64,000 nucleotides of DNA from Allorhodoferax sp032337135 (GTDB taxonomy: Bacteria > Pseudomonadota > Gammaproteobacteria > Burkholderiales > Burkholderiaceae_C). Position numbers and translations under genes: made by a program. Below are positions 7,505-16,621 of this stretch, piece by piece. The DNA lies in contig NZ_JAVXZZ010000001.1 of assembly GCF_032337135.1 (NCBI RefSeq), forward strand, positions 1,178,001 through 1,242,000. Direction: 5' to 3'. Within the stretch, counting starts at the first letter, position 1. Each line of letters opens with the position of its first letter. A model generated the notes under the pieces. That model saw only the letters and a program-made list of their open reading frames with translations, was not told the origin of the DNA and made no database searches.

Positions 7505-9537
7505 GGTGCAAGGGTGGGGTTCGGGGGTGTGGCCAGCGGCAAATGTACGGTGAAAAGCGCGCCGCCCAAAGCGCTGTCGCGCGCGACCTCGATGCGCCCG
7601 TGGTGGGCCTCAACGATGGAGCGGCAGATGGCCAGCCCCATGCCCATGCCACCGTCCTTGGTGCTGTAGAAGGCGTTGAAGATGCGGGCCTGGTCCTCAA
7701 GCGCCACGCCGGGTCCGGAGTCGGCCACGCTGAGCAGCACCTCCGCGCCCTCGCTGCCGGAACCCTGCTGCAGCGCCACCCGCACCAGCGGTCGGCCAGC
7801 GCCCTTGAGCGCCCAGTCCATGGCATTCGAACACAGGTTGGCCACCAGGTGCTCCAGCAGCAGCGCATCGGCCAACACCCACACGGGGGCCACCGGGCTG
7901 TGCAGGCTGGCCTGGGCGCTGTGCTGCTCCTGCGCGCTGGCCACCACGCGGCGCACCAGCACGGCCAGGTCGACCCGCTGCAGCTCCAGTTCCCGCTTGC
8001 GTGCGAAGGCGTTGACGCGCTGGATGACCCCCCCGGCACGCTCGGCCAGGGCCGCCATGCGCTGCACCACGGGCTCGATCTCCGCCGGCGTGATGCTGCC
8101 GCTGCGCAGGCGGTTGAGCAGGCCGTTGGCAAAGCTGGACAAGGCGCCCAGTGGCTGGTTGAGCTCGTGGGCCAGGGTCGAGGCCACCTCGCCCACGGCC
8201 ACCAGCCGCCCCGAGGCTTCGAGCTTTTCCTGCTGCGCGGCGGCCAGCTGCTGGGCCCGCTTGCGCTCGCTGATGTCCACCACCGAACTCATCCAGCCCA
8301 GCTGGGTGCCGTCGGCAGCGGTGAGCGGCGCTTCGTGGATCAGCACGTCGATGCGGTGGCCGTCACGGTGCTGGAACTGCACCTCGATGCCCTGGGTCGA
8401 GGTGCCCTGGCTGATGACGGTGCTGTGGGTCAGGTACATCTCATCGATCTGGTCCGATGGCCAGTAGGGCAGCGGAGCCTGCTGGCCCACGAGCTCTCGG
8501 GCGCTGTAGCCCACCATGGCACAGAAGGCCTCGTTCACGTACAGCACGCGCCCTTCCATGTCCCAGGCGCGCAGGCCCGTGGTCACGGAGCTTTCCATGG
8601 CCGTGCGCAGGCTCACCTCGGCCTCCAGCTGGCGCTGCACCTGCAGCCGCTTCACGAAATCGCGCCGCAGTGCTGCCAGGCTCAGCAGCATGCCCAGCAG
8701 GAACAGCACCGCCACCAGAAAAAACACCCGGGGCACGGGCGAGGCCTGGGGCCCTTGCGGCACCACCTCGACCACCAGGTCGGTACCCGGCAGGCTCATC
8801 AAGGCGCGGTAGCGGCGCGGCGCAACGGGGGTGTCCACATCGTCTGCCACCAGCTGCACCGACTGGTTGCGCAGGAACCATGTTGGCACCAGGGCTTGCA
8901 GGGCACCCTGCATGGAAATGGCCGCCACATACATGCCGCTGTAACGCCCGCCGTCGAAATAGGGCACAGCGAGCCACACGATGTCGGTGGCACTGCCGTC
9001 AGCGGCGCGCATCGGCCCTGCATAGCCGGAGCGGCGCAGGCCGCGCACCACGTCCTGCAGGGTGCGCAGCACCGGCGGATTGGCGCTGTGCTGTTGCCAG
9101 TGGACGGCCCACAGGGCGGCACCGGGCGCGCTGTTGCGCGCCGCCGTGGCCGGAACCCAGCCGTGGTCCAGCACCACGCCGCTCTGGCGCCACAGCAGTC
9201 CGCCACTGCGGGCAATGTCCCCCAGCCCCGGGGCTTCGGTAGGCGCGTTGCGCTCCAGCACGGCGCGCTGCGCCAGCGCCTCCAGGTCGTCTTCCAGGCG
9301 GCGGAAATGGAACTGCACGGTCTGCTCCAGCCACTGCGCGTCGGCGCCGCGACGCCGCTCCTCCTCCTCCACCTCGAAATTGTTCAGGTACCACAGCAAG
9401 GCCATCACCGCTGCCACCACCAGCACCGCAGAGCCCATCATCCACAGCACCGTGGGCCGCGAACGGTCCCGCGCCAGGCGCTTGCGCGCATGCAGCAGGG
9501 CGAAGTCCGGCGGTGACGCTATCGGCATGGCGGGCAA
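7501..9537 (-). CDS. dctS: DctS-like sensor histidine kinase
   Basis: A 678-residue membrane kinase. A transmembrane helix at about residues 30-50 precedes a periplasmic sensor domain, a second helix lies near 280-300, a PAS domain follows (about 320-430, with GYSARELVGQ), then the dimerisation region with phospho-acceptor His457 in STLAHELNQPLGAL and an HATPase domain (NLCSNAMDW, DSGPGV, GMGMGLAI). It should sense an external organic acid and phosphorylate the overlapping response regulator. The gene is divergent from the first dctP gene with only 47 bp between starts. The predicted ligand class, C4-dicarboxylate or a related acid, is inferred from context. Confidence 0.85.
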   Translation of the reverse strand: MPAMPIASPPDFALLHARKRLARDRSRPTVLWMMGSAVLVVAAVMALLWYLNNFEVEEEERRRGADAQWLEQTVQFHFRRLEDDLEALAQRAVLERNAPTEAPGLGDIARSGGLLWRQSGVVLDHGWVPATAARNSAPGAALWAVHWQQHSANPPVLRTLQDVVRGLRRSGYAGPMRAADGSATDIVWLAVPYFDGGRYSGMYVAAISMQGALQALVPTWFLRNQSVQLVADDVDTPVAPRRYRALMSLPGTDLVVEVVPQGPQASPVPRVFFLVAVLFLLGMLLSLAALRRDFVKRLQVQRQLEAEVSLRTAMESSVTTGLRAWDMEGRVLYVNEAFCAMVGYSARELVGQQAPLPYWPSDQIDEMYLTHSTVISQGTSTQGIEVQFQHRDGHRIDVLIHEAPLTAADGTQLGWMSSVVDISERKRAQQLAAAQQEKLEASGRLVAVGEVASTLAHELNQPLGALSSFANGLLNRLRSGSITPAEIEPVVQRMAALAERAGGVIQRVNAFARKRELELQRVDLAVLVRRVVASAQEQHSAQASLHSPVAPVWVLADALLLEHLVANLCSNAMDWALKGAGRPLVRVALQQGSGSEGAEVLLSVADSGPGVALEDQARIFNAFYSTKDGGMGMGLAICRSIVEAHHGRIEVARDSALGGALFTVHLPLATPPNPTLAP

Positions 9538-9584
9538 GCAGGCTGTGGCGAGCAGGGCAAGGAAGGGCTTCCATAATAGCGGCC

Positions 9585-10607
9585 ATGTCCCCGCGCTTTG
9601 CTCCTTCGTTCACACGTCGCCACGTCCTGCAGGCGTTGGGGGTGGCGGCACTGCCGGCTGCCCAGCCACCGGTTCGGGCCGCCGGGGTGGTCACCATCCG
9701 CCTATCGCACGTGGTGACGCAGCAGACACCCAAGGGGCTGGCGCTGCAGCGCTTCAAGGACCTGGTGGAGCAGCGCAGCGCCGGCGCCGTGCGGGTGGCG
9801 ATCTATGCCAACTCCAGCCTCTATGGCGACGCCGATGAGATGCAGGCGCTGCAGATGGGTGCGATCGACATGCTGGCACCGTCACTGTCCAAGTTCGGGC
9901 GCATCGGGTTCCCGGAGTTCGAGGCCTTCGGCCTGCCCTTCCTGTTCGAATCGGCGACACAGATCCGCAAGGTGTGCGACGGCGCCCTGGGTAATCGCCT
10001 GCTGGCCTCGCTCGGACGCCAGCGCATGGTCGGCTTGGGGTTTCTCGACAACGGCTTCAAGCACATGAGCGCCAACCGGCCATTGCTCACGCCCGACGAC
10101 TACCGGGGACTGCGCATGCGGGTACAGGACTCGCGCGTGATCGCCCACCAGATGCGGGCCCTGGGTGCCCAGCCCGTGAACCTCAGTTTTGGCGAAACCC
10201 GCCGCGCTTTGGCCAGTGGTGTGGTCGACGGCACGGAAAACCCGATCTCGAACTTCTGGACACAGCGCATGCACGAGGTGCAGACCGACCTGACACTGAC
10301 CCAGCATGGCTACCTGGGCTATGCCGTGGTGGCGCACCGCGACTTCTGGGGCAGCCTGCCCGCCGGCCAACGCACGCTGGTGCAGGAGGCCCTGCGCGAA
10401 GCCCTGGCCTGGGGCAACACGATTGCCCAGCAGGAAAACGACGACGCCCTGGTGGCGCTGCGCGCCAGCCGCACCACCCGCATCCACCAACCCGACGCCA
10501 GCCAGCGCGAACGCCTGCGCCTGGCGGTGGGTGAGGTCTACGACACGCTGGAGAAGCGCATCGGTGGCGAATGGATGCGCGCGCTGCGTGCCAGCCTGCA
10601 TAGCTGA
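9585..10607 (+). CDS. TRAP transporter substrate-binding protein DctP (first copy, Tat-type signal)
   Basis: Read as 340 residues from ATG 9585. The signal peptide contains FTRRHVLQALG, a twin-arginine motif, unlike the Sec-type signal of the second DctP copy. The mature protein has the DctP-family marks IRLSHVVTQQTPKG, VRVAIYANSSLYGD, the conserved arginine segment LRMRVQDSR, and VVDGTENPISNFW. It should capture an organic acid in the periplasm and hand it to DctQM. Roughly half of its residues look identical to the second copy 103 bp downstream, so a tandem duplication is likely. Whether both serve the same DctQM pair is not visible from sequence. Confidence 0.85.
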   Translation: MSPRFAPSFTRRHVLQALGVAALPAAQPPVRAAGVVTIRLSHVVTQQTPKGLALQRFKDLVEQRSAGAVRVAIYANSSLYGDADEMQALQMGAIDMLAPSLSKFGRIGFPEFEAFGLPFLFESATQIRKVCDGALGNRLLASLGRQRMVGLGFLDNGFKHMSANRPLLTPDDYRGLRMRVQDSRVIAHQMRALGAQPVNLSFGETRRALASGVVDGTENPISNFWTQRMHEVQTDLTLTQHGYLGYAVVAHRDFWGSLPAGQRTLVQEALREALAWGNTIAQQENDDALVALRASRTTRIHQPDASQRERLRLAVGEVYDTLEKRIGGEWMRALRASLHS

Positions 10608-10618
10608 CGCCGCACCCG

Positions 10619-10662
10619 GGTAAACCCTAGCTGTGGAAGGCCACAGTTACGTCGGGGTTACC
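10619..10662. promoter_or_regulatory. Nested inverted repeats upstream of second dctP
   Basis: Outer arms GGTAAACCC (10619-10627) and GGGGTTACC (10654-10662) surround an inner perfect hairpin CTGTGG-AAGG-CCACAG (10631-10646). The outer arms match at eight of nine positions. There is no T-tract after the hairpin, so an operator, perhaps for DctR, is more likely than a terminator. Confidence 0.4.
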
Positions 10663-10709
10663 GAATCTCTACAGTCCGGCTCCATCGATTAACCCTGAAG
10701 GAGTTCGCC

Positions 10710-11714
10710 ATGAAGTTCCCCGTCAAACACGTCGTTGCCTGCGCCCTGCTGGCATTCGGTGCTGCTGCAGCCAGTGCACAGACCATCATCAAGTTCAGCC
10801 ACGTGGTGGCCCAGGACACCCCCAAGGGCAAGGCCGCCGAGTTCTTTGCCAAGAAGGCCGCCGAACTGACCAAGGGCAAGGTCAAGGTCGAGGTGTACGC
10901 CAACAGCGCGCTGTACAAGGACAAGGAAGAGATGGAAGCGCTGCAGATGGGCTCGGTGCAGATGCTGGCCCCCTCGCTGGCCAAGTTCGGCCCCCTGGGC
11001 GTGAAGGAATTCGAGCTGTTCGACATGCCCTTCATCTTTGACGACCGCGAAGACCTGCACAAGGTCACCCAAGGCCCCGTGGGCGCGCGCCTGATGGCCA
11101 AGCTCGAACCCAAGGGCATCACCGGCCTGGCATTCTGGGACAACGGCTTCAAGTCCTTCTCGGCCAACAAGCCGCTCAAGACCGTGGCCGATTACAAGGG
11201 CCAGAAGTTCCGCATCCAGTCCTCCAAGGTACTGGAAGAGGAAATCCGCTCGCTGGGCGGCATTCCGCAGGTGATCGCCTTCGGCGAAACCTACCAGGCG
11301 CTGCAGACCGGCGTGGTGGACGGCACCGAGAACCCGATCTCCAACTTCTACACCCAGAAGATGCACGAGGTGCAGAAGCACCTGAGCCTGACCAACCACG
11401 GCTACCTGGGCTATGCCGTGATCGTGAACAAGAAGTTCTGGGACGGCCTGCCTGCCGACCAGCGCGACCAGCTGACCCAGGCCATGAAGCTCGCCACCGC
11501 CTATGCCAACCAGATCGCCCAGGAAGAGAACGACCTGGCCCTGGACGGCGTGAAGAAGAGCGGCAAGACCACGGTCTATACCCCGACCAAGGAAGAACGC
11601 CTAGCACTGAAGAAGGCCTTGGCTCCGGTGCACGAGAAGATGGGTGACCGCGTCGGCAAGGAAACCCTCAAAGAGGTGTACCAGGCCACCGGCTTCGACC
11701 CGGCCCACCTGTAA
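10710..11714 (+). CDS. dctP: TRAP transporter substrate-binding protein DctP (second copy)
   Basis: A 334-residue periplasmic binding protein with a Sec signal peptide ending ASAQ. Family marks include IIKFSHVVAQDTPKGKAAEFF, VKVEVYANSALYKDKEEMEALQMG, FWDNGFKSFSANKP and VVDGTENPISNFYTQKMHEVQ. It starts eight bases after a strong GAAGGAG site. It is followed by a Rho-independent terminator and then by dctQ and dctM, the usual gene order. It binds the transported acid and delivers it to the membrane subunits. The strong ribosome-binding site and its own terminator fit a need for more binding protein than membrane protein. Confidence 0.9.
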   Translation: MKFPVKHVVACALLAFGAAAASAQTIIKFSHVVAQDTPKGKAAEFFAKKAAELTKGKVKVEVYANSALYKDKEEMEALQMGSVQMLAPSLAKFGPLGVKEFELFDMPFIFDDREDLHKVTQGPVGARLMAKLEPKGITGLAFWDNGFKSFSANKPLKTVADYKGQKFRIQSSKVLEEEIRSLGGIPQVIAFGETYQALQTGVVDGTENPISNFYTQKMHEVQKHLSLTNHGYLGYAVIVNKKFWDGLPADQRDQLTQAMKLATAYANQIAQEENDLALDGVKKSGKTTVYTPTKEERLALKKALAPVHEKMGDRVGKETLKEVYQATGFDPAHL

Positions 11715-11728
11715 TTGCGCCACGGCTG

Positions 11729-11766
11729 AACGCCACGCCCCGCTTCGCGGCCGCGTGGCGTTTTTT
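11729..11766 (+). terminator. Intrinsic terminator/attenuator between dctP and dctQ
   Basis: A perfect 10-bp stem, AACGCCACGC (11729-11738) with GCGTGGCGTT (11753-11762), encloses a smaller CCGC/GCGG stem and ends in six T. It would end most dctP transcripts and let only some read into dctQM. Confidence 0.8.
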
Positions 11767-11783
11767 CAAGAACGGAGCATTCC

Positions 11784-12467
11784 ATGAAATTTCTCGATCA
11801 CCTGGAAGAGTGGTTCGTCACCTTCCTGATGGGGGCAGCGACCCTCATCATCTTCGTGGCGGTGATTCACCGCTATATGGCCGGCTACGCCATTCCGGGC
11901 CTGCAGGACTGGCTGCTGTCGATCAACATGACCTGGGCGCAGGAGCTGTGCATCATCATGTTCGTGTGGATGGCCAAGTTCGGTGCCGCCTACGGCGTGC
12001 GCACCGGCATCCACGTGGGGGTCGATGTGCTCATCAACCGCCTGGACGAGCGCAACCGCGCCAAGTTCATCGTCTTCGGCCTGCTGGCCGGTGCCCTGTT
12101 CACGGGCATCGTGGCCACGCTGGGCACGCGCTTCGTGTGGGAGAACGGTGCCCACTACTGGTTCTTCCAGCACTTCGGCCTGTCGGTCGACGGCATTCCC
12201 GAAGGGCCCACGACTCCCGACCTGGAGTGGCCGACCTGGATGGTCTACAGCGCCATTCCGCTGGGCACCAGCCTGATGTGCTTCCGTTTCCTGCAGGTGA
12301 CGCTGAGCTTCATCCGCACCGGCGAACTGCCGCACCACGACCACGGCCACGTGGATGGTCTGGAAGAAACCGCCGACGAAGCCGCAGCACAAGCCATCAA
12401 CCCCTACGCCATGCAGGACAACCTGCACCCGGCCGACAAGACCACCCGCGGAGGTGACCAGAAATGA
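11784..12467 (+). CDS. dctQ: TRAP transporter small membrane subunit DctQ
   Basis: A 227-residue protein with four predicted membrane helices. The helix pattern fits DctQ: an N-terminal amphipathic segment (MKFLDHLEEWFVTFLMG), then NMTWAQELCIIMFVWMAKFGAAYGVRTGIHVGVDVL, the most conserved part of the family. The C-terminal tail is rich in His and acidic residues (HHDHGHVDG) and is longer than usual. It pairs with DctM to form the ion-driven importer. It begins seven bases after an ACGGAG site and overlaps dctM by four bases, indicating translational coupling. Confidence 0.9.
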   Translation: MKFLDHLEEWFVTFLMGAATLIIFVAVIHRYMAGYAIPGLQDWLLSINMTWAQELCIIMFVWMAKFGAAYGVRTGIHVGVDVLINRLDERNRAKFIVFGLLAGALFTGIVATLGTRFVWENGAHYWFFQHFGLSVDGIPEGPTTPDLEWPTWMVYSAIPLGTSLMCFRFLQVTLSFIRTGELPHHDHGHVDGLEETADEAAAQAINPYAMQDNLHPADKTTRGGDQK

Positions 12468-13750
12468 ACGCCGCCATCATCTTCATCCTGCTGATGGTGC
12501 TCATGCTCACGGGCATGCCCATCTCCATTTCGCTCGGCCTCACGGTCCTGACCTTCCTGTTCGGCTTCACCAACGTGCCGCTGGAATCGGTGGCCTTGAA
12601 ACTGTTCACCGGCATCGAAAAGTTCGAGATCATGGCGATCCCGTTCTTCATCCTGGCCGGCAACTTCCTCACGCACGGCGGTGTGGCGCGGCGCATGATC
12701 AACTTCGCCTCCGCCATGGTGGGCCACTGGCACGGGGGCCTGGGTCTGGCCGGCGTGCTGGCCTGTGCGCTGTTCGCGGCCGTGTCGGGCTCCAGCCCGG
12801 CCACGGTGGTGGCCATCGGCTCCATCCTGCTGCCGGCCATGGTGAAGGCAGGCTTTCCGAACAAGTTCGGTGCCGGTGTCATCACCACCTCGGGGGCCTT
12901 GGGCATCCTGATTCCGCCCTCCATCGTGATGGTGATGTACTCGGTGGCCACCAACACCTCGGTGGGCGCCCTGTTCATGGCGGGTGTGGTGCCAGGCCTG
13001 GCGCTGGCCGGTGTGCTTGGTGGTGTGACCTACTGGCGTGCGCGCAAGTTCAACTACCCGCGCCTGGCCAAGGCCAGCTGGGGTGAGCGCTGGAACGCCT
13101 TCCGCGCCTCGGCCTGGGGCCTGCTGCTGATCGTCATCGTCATGGGCGGCATCTACAGCGGTGTGTTCACACCCACCGAAGCCGCCGCCATGAGCGCCGT
13201 GTATGCCTTCTTCGTGGCCGTGTTCGTCTACAAGGACATGAAGCTCAAGGACGTGCCCAAGGTGCTGCTGAACTCGGCCAACATGAGCGCCATGCTGCTG
13301 TACATCATCACCAACGCGGTGCTGTTCAGCTTCATCATGACCAACGAGAACATCCCGCAGGCCCTGGCCGACTGGATGCTGGGCAATGGCCTGGGCATGA
13401 TCACCTTCCTGCTGGCCGTGAACGTGCTGCTGCTGCTGGCGGGCAACTTCATGGAGCCCTCTTCCATCGTGCTGATCTTTGCCCCCATCCTGTTTCCGGT
13501 GGCGATGAAGCTGGGCATCGACCCGGTGCACTTCGGCATCATCATGGTGGTGAACATGGAAGTGGGCATGTGCCACCCGCCCGTGGGTCTGAACCTGTAC
13601 GTGGCCTCGGGCATCACCAAGATGGGCATCACCGAGCTCACCGTGGCGGTGTGGCCGTGGCTGCTGTCCATGCTGGGCTTCCTGCTGGTGGTGACCTACT
13701 GGCCCGGTTTGAGCCTGTGGTTCCCACGCATGCTGGGCATGGTGCAGTGA
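12464..13750 (+). CDS. dctM: TRAP transporter large membrane subunit DctM
   Basis: A 428-residue multi-helix inner-membrane protein, the transport channel of the TRAP system. Typical DctM segments are visible: GMPISISLGLTVL near the start, FFILAGNFLTHGGVARRMI, AAVSGSSPATVVAIGSI, TTSGALGILIPPSIVMVMY and NMEVGMCHPPVGLNLYVA near the end. The length is normal for the family. The start overlaps dctQ by four bases (ATGA), and the stop overlaps the start of a LivK-like binding protein gene, so the three are probably one transcript. Import is driven by an ion gradient rather than ATP. Confidence 0.92.
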   Translation: MNAAIIFILLMVLMLTGMPISISLGLTVLTFLFGFTNVPLESVALKLFTGIEKFEIMAIPFFILAGNFLTHGGVARRMINFASAMVGHWHGGLGLAGVLACALFAAVSGSSPATVVAIGSILLPAMVKAGFPNKFGAGVITTSGALGILIPPSIVMVMYSVATNTSVGALFMAGVVPGLALAGVLGGVTYWRARKFNYPRLAKASWGERWNAFRASAWGLLLIVIVMGGIYSGVFTPTEAAAMSAVYAFFVAVFVYKDMKLKDVPKVLLNSANMSAMLLYIITNAVLFSFIMTNENIPQALADWMLGNGLGMITFLLAVNVLLLLAGNFMEPSSIVLIFAPILFPVAMKLGIDPVHFGIIMVVNMEVGMCHPPVGLNLYVASGITKMGITELTVAVWPWLLSMLGFLLVVTYWPGLSLWFPRMLGMVQ

Positions 13751-14865
13751 TCCTGCGCACACTTCGCCCGCGGCGCTGGCTGCTGGGCCTGGGGCTCGCA
13801 GCAGCCCTGGTACCGGCACTGGCACAGATCCGCATCGGCCAGACCGTGGGAATCACGGGCATCGTGGCGGCCACGGTCCAGGAGTCAATGCTCGGTGCGC
13901 GGCTGTACCTGGACCAGGTGAACGCCAAAGGGGGCATCGGTGGCGAGCGCATCGAGCTGATCACGCTGGACGATGCCTTTGACGTGAAGAAGGCCGAGGC
14001 CAATGCCCGCACCCTGGTCGAGGAACGCGGCGTGCTGGCCTTGTTCATGAGCCGGGGCACGCCGCACACCGAGGCCATCAATGCCGTGCTGGAGCAGCAC
14101 CACGTGGCGCTGGTGGGGCCCTCCACCGGGGCCATGGTGCTGCACCAGCCGCTCAAACGCTACATCTTCAACGTGCGCGCTACCTACCAGCGCGAAGCCG
14201 AGCGTGCGATGGCGCACCTGGCATCGCTGGGCATGCAGCGTGTGGCCATCGTGCACGTGGACGACAGTTTCGGTGCCGATGGTCTGGAAGGTGCCCGCAA
14301 GGGTCTGCGACAGGCCAAGCTGGAGCCCGTGGCCGTGGCCAAGTTCGACCGCAGCAAGCCGGACTTTGCCCCGGTGGTGGCGGCACTCAAGGCCACCGAA
14401 CCCCAGGCCAGCCTGCTCATCGGCTCGGGGACGGCCGTGGTCGACGGTGTCCGCACGTTTCGCGCGGCCGGCATCGGTGGCCAATACGTGACTCTCTCGA
14501 ACAACGCCTCGGCCGGGTTCATCAAGCTGCTCGGCGACGCCGGCCACGGCGTGGTGGTGAGCCAGGTCATGCCCGCCAGCCAAGGCTATGCGCTGGTGAA
14601 GGAGGCCACGCAACTGGCCAAGGCCCAGGGGGTGGACGAGATCAGCCCGGCCGTGCTGGAGGGCTTCGCTTCGGCCAAGGTGCTGGTGGAGGCTCTGCGC
14701 CACGCCGGCCCCAAGCCCACCCGTGCCAGTGTGCACAGCGCGCTGGAGAACCTGGGACGCGTGGATCTGGGAGGGCTGGTACTGGACTACAGCAGTGCCG
14801 ACCACACCGGACTGGATTTTTCCGACCTGTCCATCATCACCGCGCACGGCAAGTTCCGGCGCTAA
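13747..14865 (+). CDS. ABC-type (LivK-like) periplasmic binding protein
   Basis: Read as 372 residues from GTG 13747, which overlaps the dctM stop codon by four bases. A signal peptide (LLGLGLAAALVPALA) is followed by a type I periplasmic binding domain: IRIGQTVGITGIVAATVQESMLGARLYLDQVNAKGGIGG, IELITLDDAFDVKKAEANAR and VALVGPSTGAMVLHQP. This is the leucine/isoleucine/valine-type receptor family, which normally feeds an ABC importer; no ABC permease or ATPase gene is present. The tight coupling to a TRAP operon is unusual. It might serve sensing, for example with the chemoreceptor encoded next, but that is inference. Confidence 0.85.
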   Translation: MILRTLRPRRWLLGLGLAAALVPALAQIRIGQTVGITGIVAATVQESMLGARLYLDQVNAKGGIGGERIELITLDDAFDVKKAEANARTLVEERGVLALFMSRGTPHTEAINAVLEQHHVALVGPSTGAMVLHQPLKRYIFNVRATYQREAERAMAHLASLGMQRVAIVHVDDSFGADGLEGARKGLRQAKLEPVAVAKFDRSKPDFAPVVAALKATEPQASLLIGSGTAVVDGVRTFRAAGIGGQYVTLSNNASAGFIKLLGDAGHGVVVSQVMPASQGYALVKEATQLAKAQGVDEISPAVLEGFASAKVLVEALRHAGPKPTRASVHSALENLGRVDLGGLVLDYSSADHTGLDFSDLSIITAHGKFRR

Positions 14866-14931
14866 GCATTGACTTTCGCCGGGGCTCTGCGACGATAGCC
14901 GCACCCCCGCGAACCCAAGGAGACCTTCGCC

Positions 14932-16539
14932 ATGCGACTTGATGACCTGCGCATTTCGACCCGGCTGATCGCCGGGTTTGCCGTCCTGGGCCTGCTGATT
15001 GCGGCCATGGTGGCCGCGGTACTGGTGCAGGTGAGCGCGATGAAGTCCTCGGCCAGCGACATGGCCGATGTACGCATTCCGCGCTTGCTGGTAGGCAACG
15101 CCATCAAGGAAGACGTGCAGACCATCGCCAGCAGTGTGCGCAACATGATCCTCATGAGCGACTCGATGCGCATCATGGCCGAAGGCGAGGCCATCAAGAA
15201 GCTGCAGACCCGTATCGACAGCCGCTACGGCGAGCTCGAGCGCCTGCTCGCTGCCGACAGTGCGGCCACGGCCGCCCTGCAGACCGTGCAGTCGGCGCGC
15301 AAGGCTTTCGAGCCGCTGCAGCGCGAGACCGCCGAGCTGGCCGCGGCTGGCCAGACCTTCGAAGCCAAGGACATGCTGATCGACAAGATGCACCCGGCCC
15401 AGCTGCAGTACTTCGCCGCCATGGATGCCCTGCTGCAACAGCAGCAGCAGCAACTCACAGAAGCCACGCAAGCCAACGAGGCCGCCGCCAGCGCGGTACG
15501 CGGCATGCTGCTCAGTACCACGCTCATCGTCCTGGGCGTAGGCGCATTGCTGGCGTTCTGGATCATCCGCTCGATCTCGGTACCGCTGCGCCAGGCCGTC
15601 GGCGTGGCACGCAACGTGGCGGCGGGCAATCTGCGCGAGCCCATTGCTGCCAGCGGCAACAACGAGGTGGGCCAGCTGCTGCAGGCCCTGGCCGAGATGC
15701 AGGGTGGCCTGGCCCGCGTGGTCACGGAGGTGCGCACGGGCTCGCAGCACGTTTCGGAAGCCAGCGCCGAGATCGCCCAGGGCAACATGGACCTGTCCAG
15801 CCGCACCGAAGCCCAGGCCGGTGCGCTCGAAGAGACCAATGCCGCCATGCAGGAACTGCGCGACGCCGTGGTGCACAACGCCGACAACGCCCAGGCCGCC
15901 AACACGCTGGCGCACCAGGCCAGCGAAGTGGCCCAGCGCGGCGGTGCCGTGGTCGGTGAAGTGGTGGACACCATGCGCGGCATCAACGACTCCAGCCGCA
16001 AGATCGCGGACATCATCTCGGTGATTGACGGCATTGCCTTCCAGACCAACATCCTGGCGCTAAACGCTGCGGTGGAGGCCGCCCGGGCCGGTGAGCAGGG
16101 GCGCGGCTTTGCGGTGGTGGCGTCCGAGGTGCGGGCGCTGGCCGGACGCAGTGCCGAGGCGGCACGCGAGATAAAGACCCTGATTTCGGCCAGCGTGGAG
16201 CGGGTCGAGACCGGCAGCGCGCTGGTGGATCGGGCAGGCGAAACCATGCAGGAGGTGGTGACCGCCATTGAGCGCGTGACCCGGCTGATGGGGGAGATCA
16301 GCGGCGCCAGTGCCGAGCAGCGCTCCGGCGTGGCACAGATCGGCGAAGCCATCACCCAGATGGACCAGGTGACGCAGCAGAATGCAGCCCTGGTGGAGCA
16401 GATCGCCGCCGCCGCCAGCGGGCTGCGCAACCAGGCCCATGACCTGGTGCAGGCCGTGGCCGTGTTCCAGGTGGACGGCCATGCCGCAGGCAGCCTGCCT
16501 GGTTCAACACCTGCGCTGCTGGAGCATTCCGCCGGCTGA
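14932..16539 (+). CDS. Methyl-accepting chemotaxis protein
   Basis: A 535-residue chemoreceptor. Membrane helices lie at about residues 10-33 and 187-210, bracketing a four-helix-bundle periplasmic sensor, followed by a HAMP linker (about 210-262) and a long cytoplasmic coiled coil. The signalling tip reads IDGIAFQTNILALNAAVEAA, the strongly conserved CheA/CheW contact region. A run of five glutamines near residue 170 comes from a CAG tract. No CheR-tethering pentapeptide is seen at the C-terminus. It lies 66 bp after the LivK-like gene on the same strand, with its own GGAGA site, so it may sense the substrate of the neighbouring transport genes. Confidence 0.9.
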   Translation: MRLDDLRISTRLIAGFAVLGLLIAAMVAAVLVQVSAMKSSASDMADVRIPRLLVGNAIKEDVQTIASSVRNMILMSDSMRIMAEGEAIKKLQTRIDSRYGELERLLAADSAATAALQTVQSARKAFEPLQRETAELAAAGQTFEAKDMLIDKMHPAQLQYFAAMDALLQQQQQQLTEATQANEAAASAVRGMLLSTTLIVLGVGALLAFWIIRSISVPLRQAVGVARNVAAGNLREPIAASGNNEVGQLLQALAEMQGGLARVVTEVRTGSQHVSEASAEIAQGNMDLSSRTEAQAGALEETNAAMQELRDAVVHNADNAQAANTLAHQASEVAQRGGAVVGEVVDTMRGINDSSRKIADIISVIDGIAFQTNILALNAAVEAARAGEQGRGFAVVASEVRALAGRSAEAAREIKTLISASVERVETGSALVDRAGETMQEVVTAIERVTRLMGEISGASAEQRSGVAQIGEAITQMDQVTQQNAALVEQIAAAASGLRNQAHDLVQAVAVFQVDGHAAGSLPGSTPALLEHSAG

Positions 16540-16621
16540 CGGTTCACGCCGAAGCGGTCGCGCGCGTGCCAGCGCGACGGGCGCGTGCCACTATAGTGCG
16601 GGGTGGAAGGAGAACCCCCGC

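Noticed and set aside
7543..9516. 657-codon frame antisense to the sensor kinase gene
   Set aside because: The translation is rich in His, Gln and Gly without domain structure, and the opposite strand encodes an obvious kinase.
15430..15455. CAG-type triplet repeat
   Set aside because: It encodes five glutamines in the chemoreceptor coiled region and is too short to be a separate element.
13885..15915. 676-codon frame antisense to the LivK-like and chemoreceptor genes
   Set aside because: It spans two real genes on the other strand and their intergenic gap; its composition is that of reversed coding DNA.
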